Assembly (NCBI RefSeq): GCF_003144195.1 | Contig: NW_020290157.1 | Span: forward strand, 1,396-21,780 | Source of the DNA: Ceraceosorus guamensis | Taxonomy: Eukaryota > Basidiomycota > Exobasidiomycetes > Ceraceosorales > Ceraceosoraceae | Direction: 5' to 3' | DNA length: 20,385 nt | Part shown: positions 20,127-20,385 of the stretch, in pieces | Layout of the letters: every line of letters starts with the position of its first letter | Numbering within the stretch: the stretch's first letter is position 1 | Made by a program: the position numbers and the translations under genes | Notes under the pieces: generated by a model | Told to the model about the DNA's origin: nothing | Seen by the model: the letters and a program-made list of their open reading frames with translations, nothing else | Database searches by the model: none

Positions 20127-20385
20127 ATGGATATCGACATCGACGAGGTGGAGCGTGGCGACGCCAGGGAGCAGGAGCAGCAGCAGCAGCAGCAGCAGCA
20201 AGCAGAGGGCATGGACATTGACCATCAAGACATTGCGGCTGGCGGTGAGGTTTGACATGCGATGCGATGCGATGCGGCAGAGCGCGTGCGCGTCGCAGGT
20301 TCGCAACGTGCGAACGTCACAAACAACTAATGCTGGCGCATTCCCCCCTCTCATCATCACCTTACCCCTTCTCATTCTTCCCCGC
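20127..20385 (+). CDS. First exon of a gene running off the window
   Basis: An ATG in good context (ACACGATGG) opens an acidic, Gln-rich first exon, MDIDIDEVERGDAREQ, then eight or nine Gln from CAG repeats, then GMDIDHQDIAAGG. The exon most likely ends at 20244, where GTGAGG follows. The sequence after that has a branch-point-like ACTAAT near 20325 followed by a long pyrimidine tract to the window edge, so the acceptor should lie just past 20385. Reading on without splicing gives a stop at once, for a 42-residue peptide. MDID repeats and poly-Gln suggest a nuclear protein, but the product cannot be named. Confidence 0.6.

Noticed and set aside
1-20385. CRISPR array, operon or bacterial-type element
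   Set aside because: Introns, telomere repeat and Rab5 show a eukaryotic nuclear chromosome; the tandem repeats seen are simple satellites without spacers.

Overview
The window reads as the gene-poor end of a chromosome of a basidiomycete fungus, most likely a smut or a relative (Ustilaginomycotina). The grounds are short introns (mostly 60-120 nt, nearly all starting GTGAGT), genes split into 4-6 exons, pyrimidine-rich leaders, many CACGTG boxes, repeated GATTCGTGATT-type motifs between genes, and a TTAGGG-type telomere block near the left edge. The taxon is an inference from style, not from a marker gene.

Layout. 1-612: degenerate TAGGG/CCCTA repeats in both orientations, about 280 bp of unassigned sequence, then a clean 35-bp CCCTAA block whose orientation puts the chromosome end to the left. 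613-1687: repeat-bearing upstream region with a TATA box. 1688-3490 (+): an intact six-exon UDP-glucose 6-dehydrogenase. 3935-4425 (+): the 3' remnant of a GPI-anchored GH16 glucanase that has lost its catalytic part. 5204-6751 (+): a four-exon gene whose product carries a split HxD...H iron-binding pattern, read here as a fungal TET/JBP-like Fe(II)/2-oxoglutarate dioxygenase. 6752-11448: about 4.7 kb with no gene I can support. 11449-14187 (-): a six-exon drug/metabolite transporter of the EamA/SLC35G type with a very long low-complexity N-terminus. 15529-16765 (+): a four-exon Rab5 GTPase with an unusual acidic insert. 17637-18963 (-): a two-exon, low-complexity protein of unknown function. 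20127-end (+): the first exon of a gene that runs off the window.

The left third (UDP-sugar enzyme, broken cell-wall glucanase, dioxygenase, desert) looks like accessory subtelomeric DNA; the right third (transporter, Rab5, unknown gene, gene start) looks like ordinary core chromosome. UDP-glucose dehydrogenase supplies UDP-glucuronate for polysaccharide synthesis and the GH16 remnant comes from a wall-glucan enzyme, so both concern the cell surface, but nothing shows that they act together. The transporter and Rab5 are divergently transcribed from a shared region of about 1.3 kb, and Rab5 converges on the unknown gene.

The ORFs visible in six frames understate the genes. Joining exons by GT-AG sites with matching phases restores full-length proteins for the dehydrogenase (483 aa), the dioxygenase-like protein (435 aa), the transporter (783 aa) and Rab5 (273 aa). 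All exon joins are read by eye and lack transcript support.
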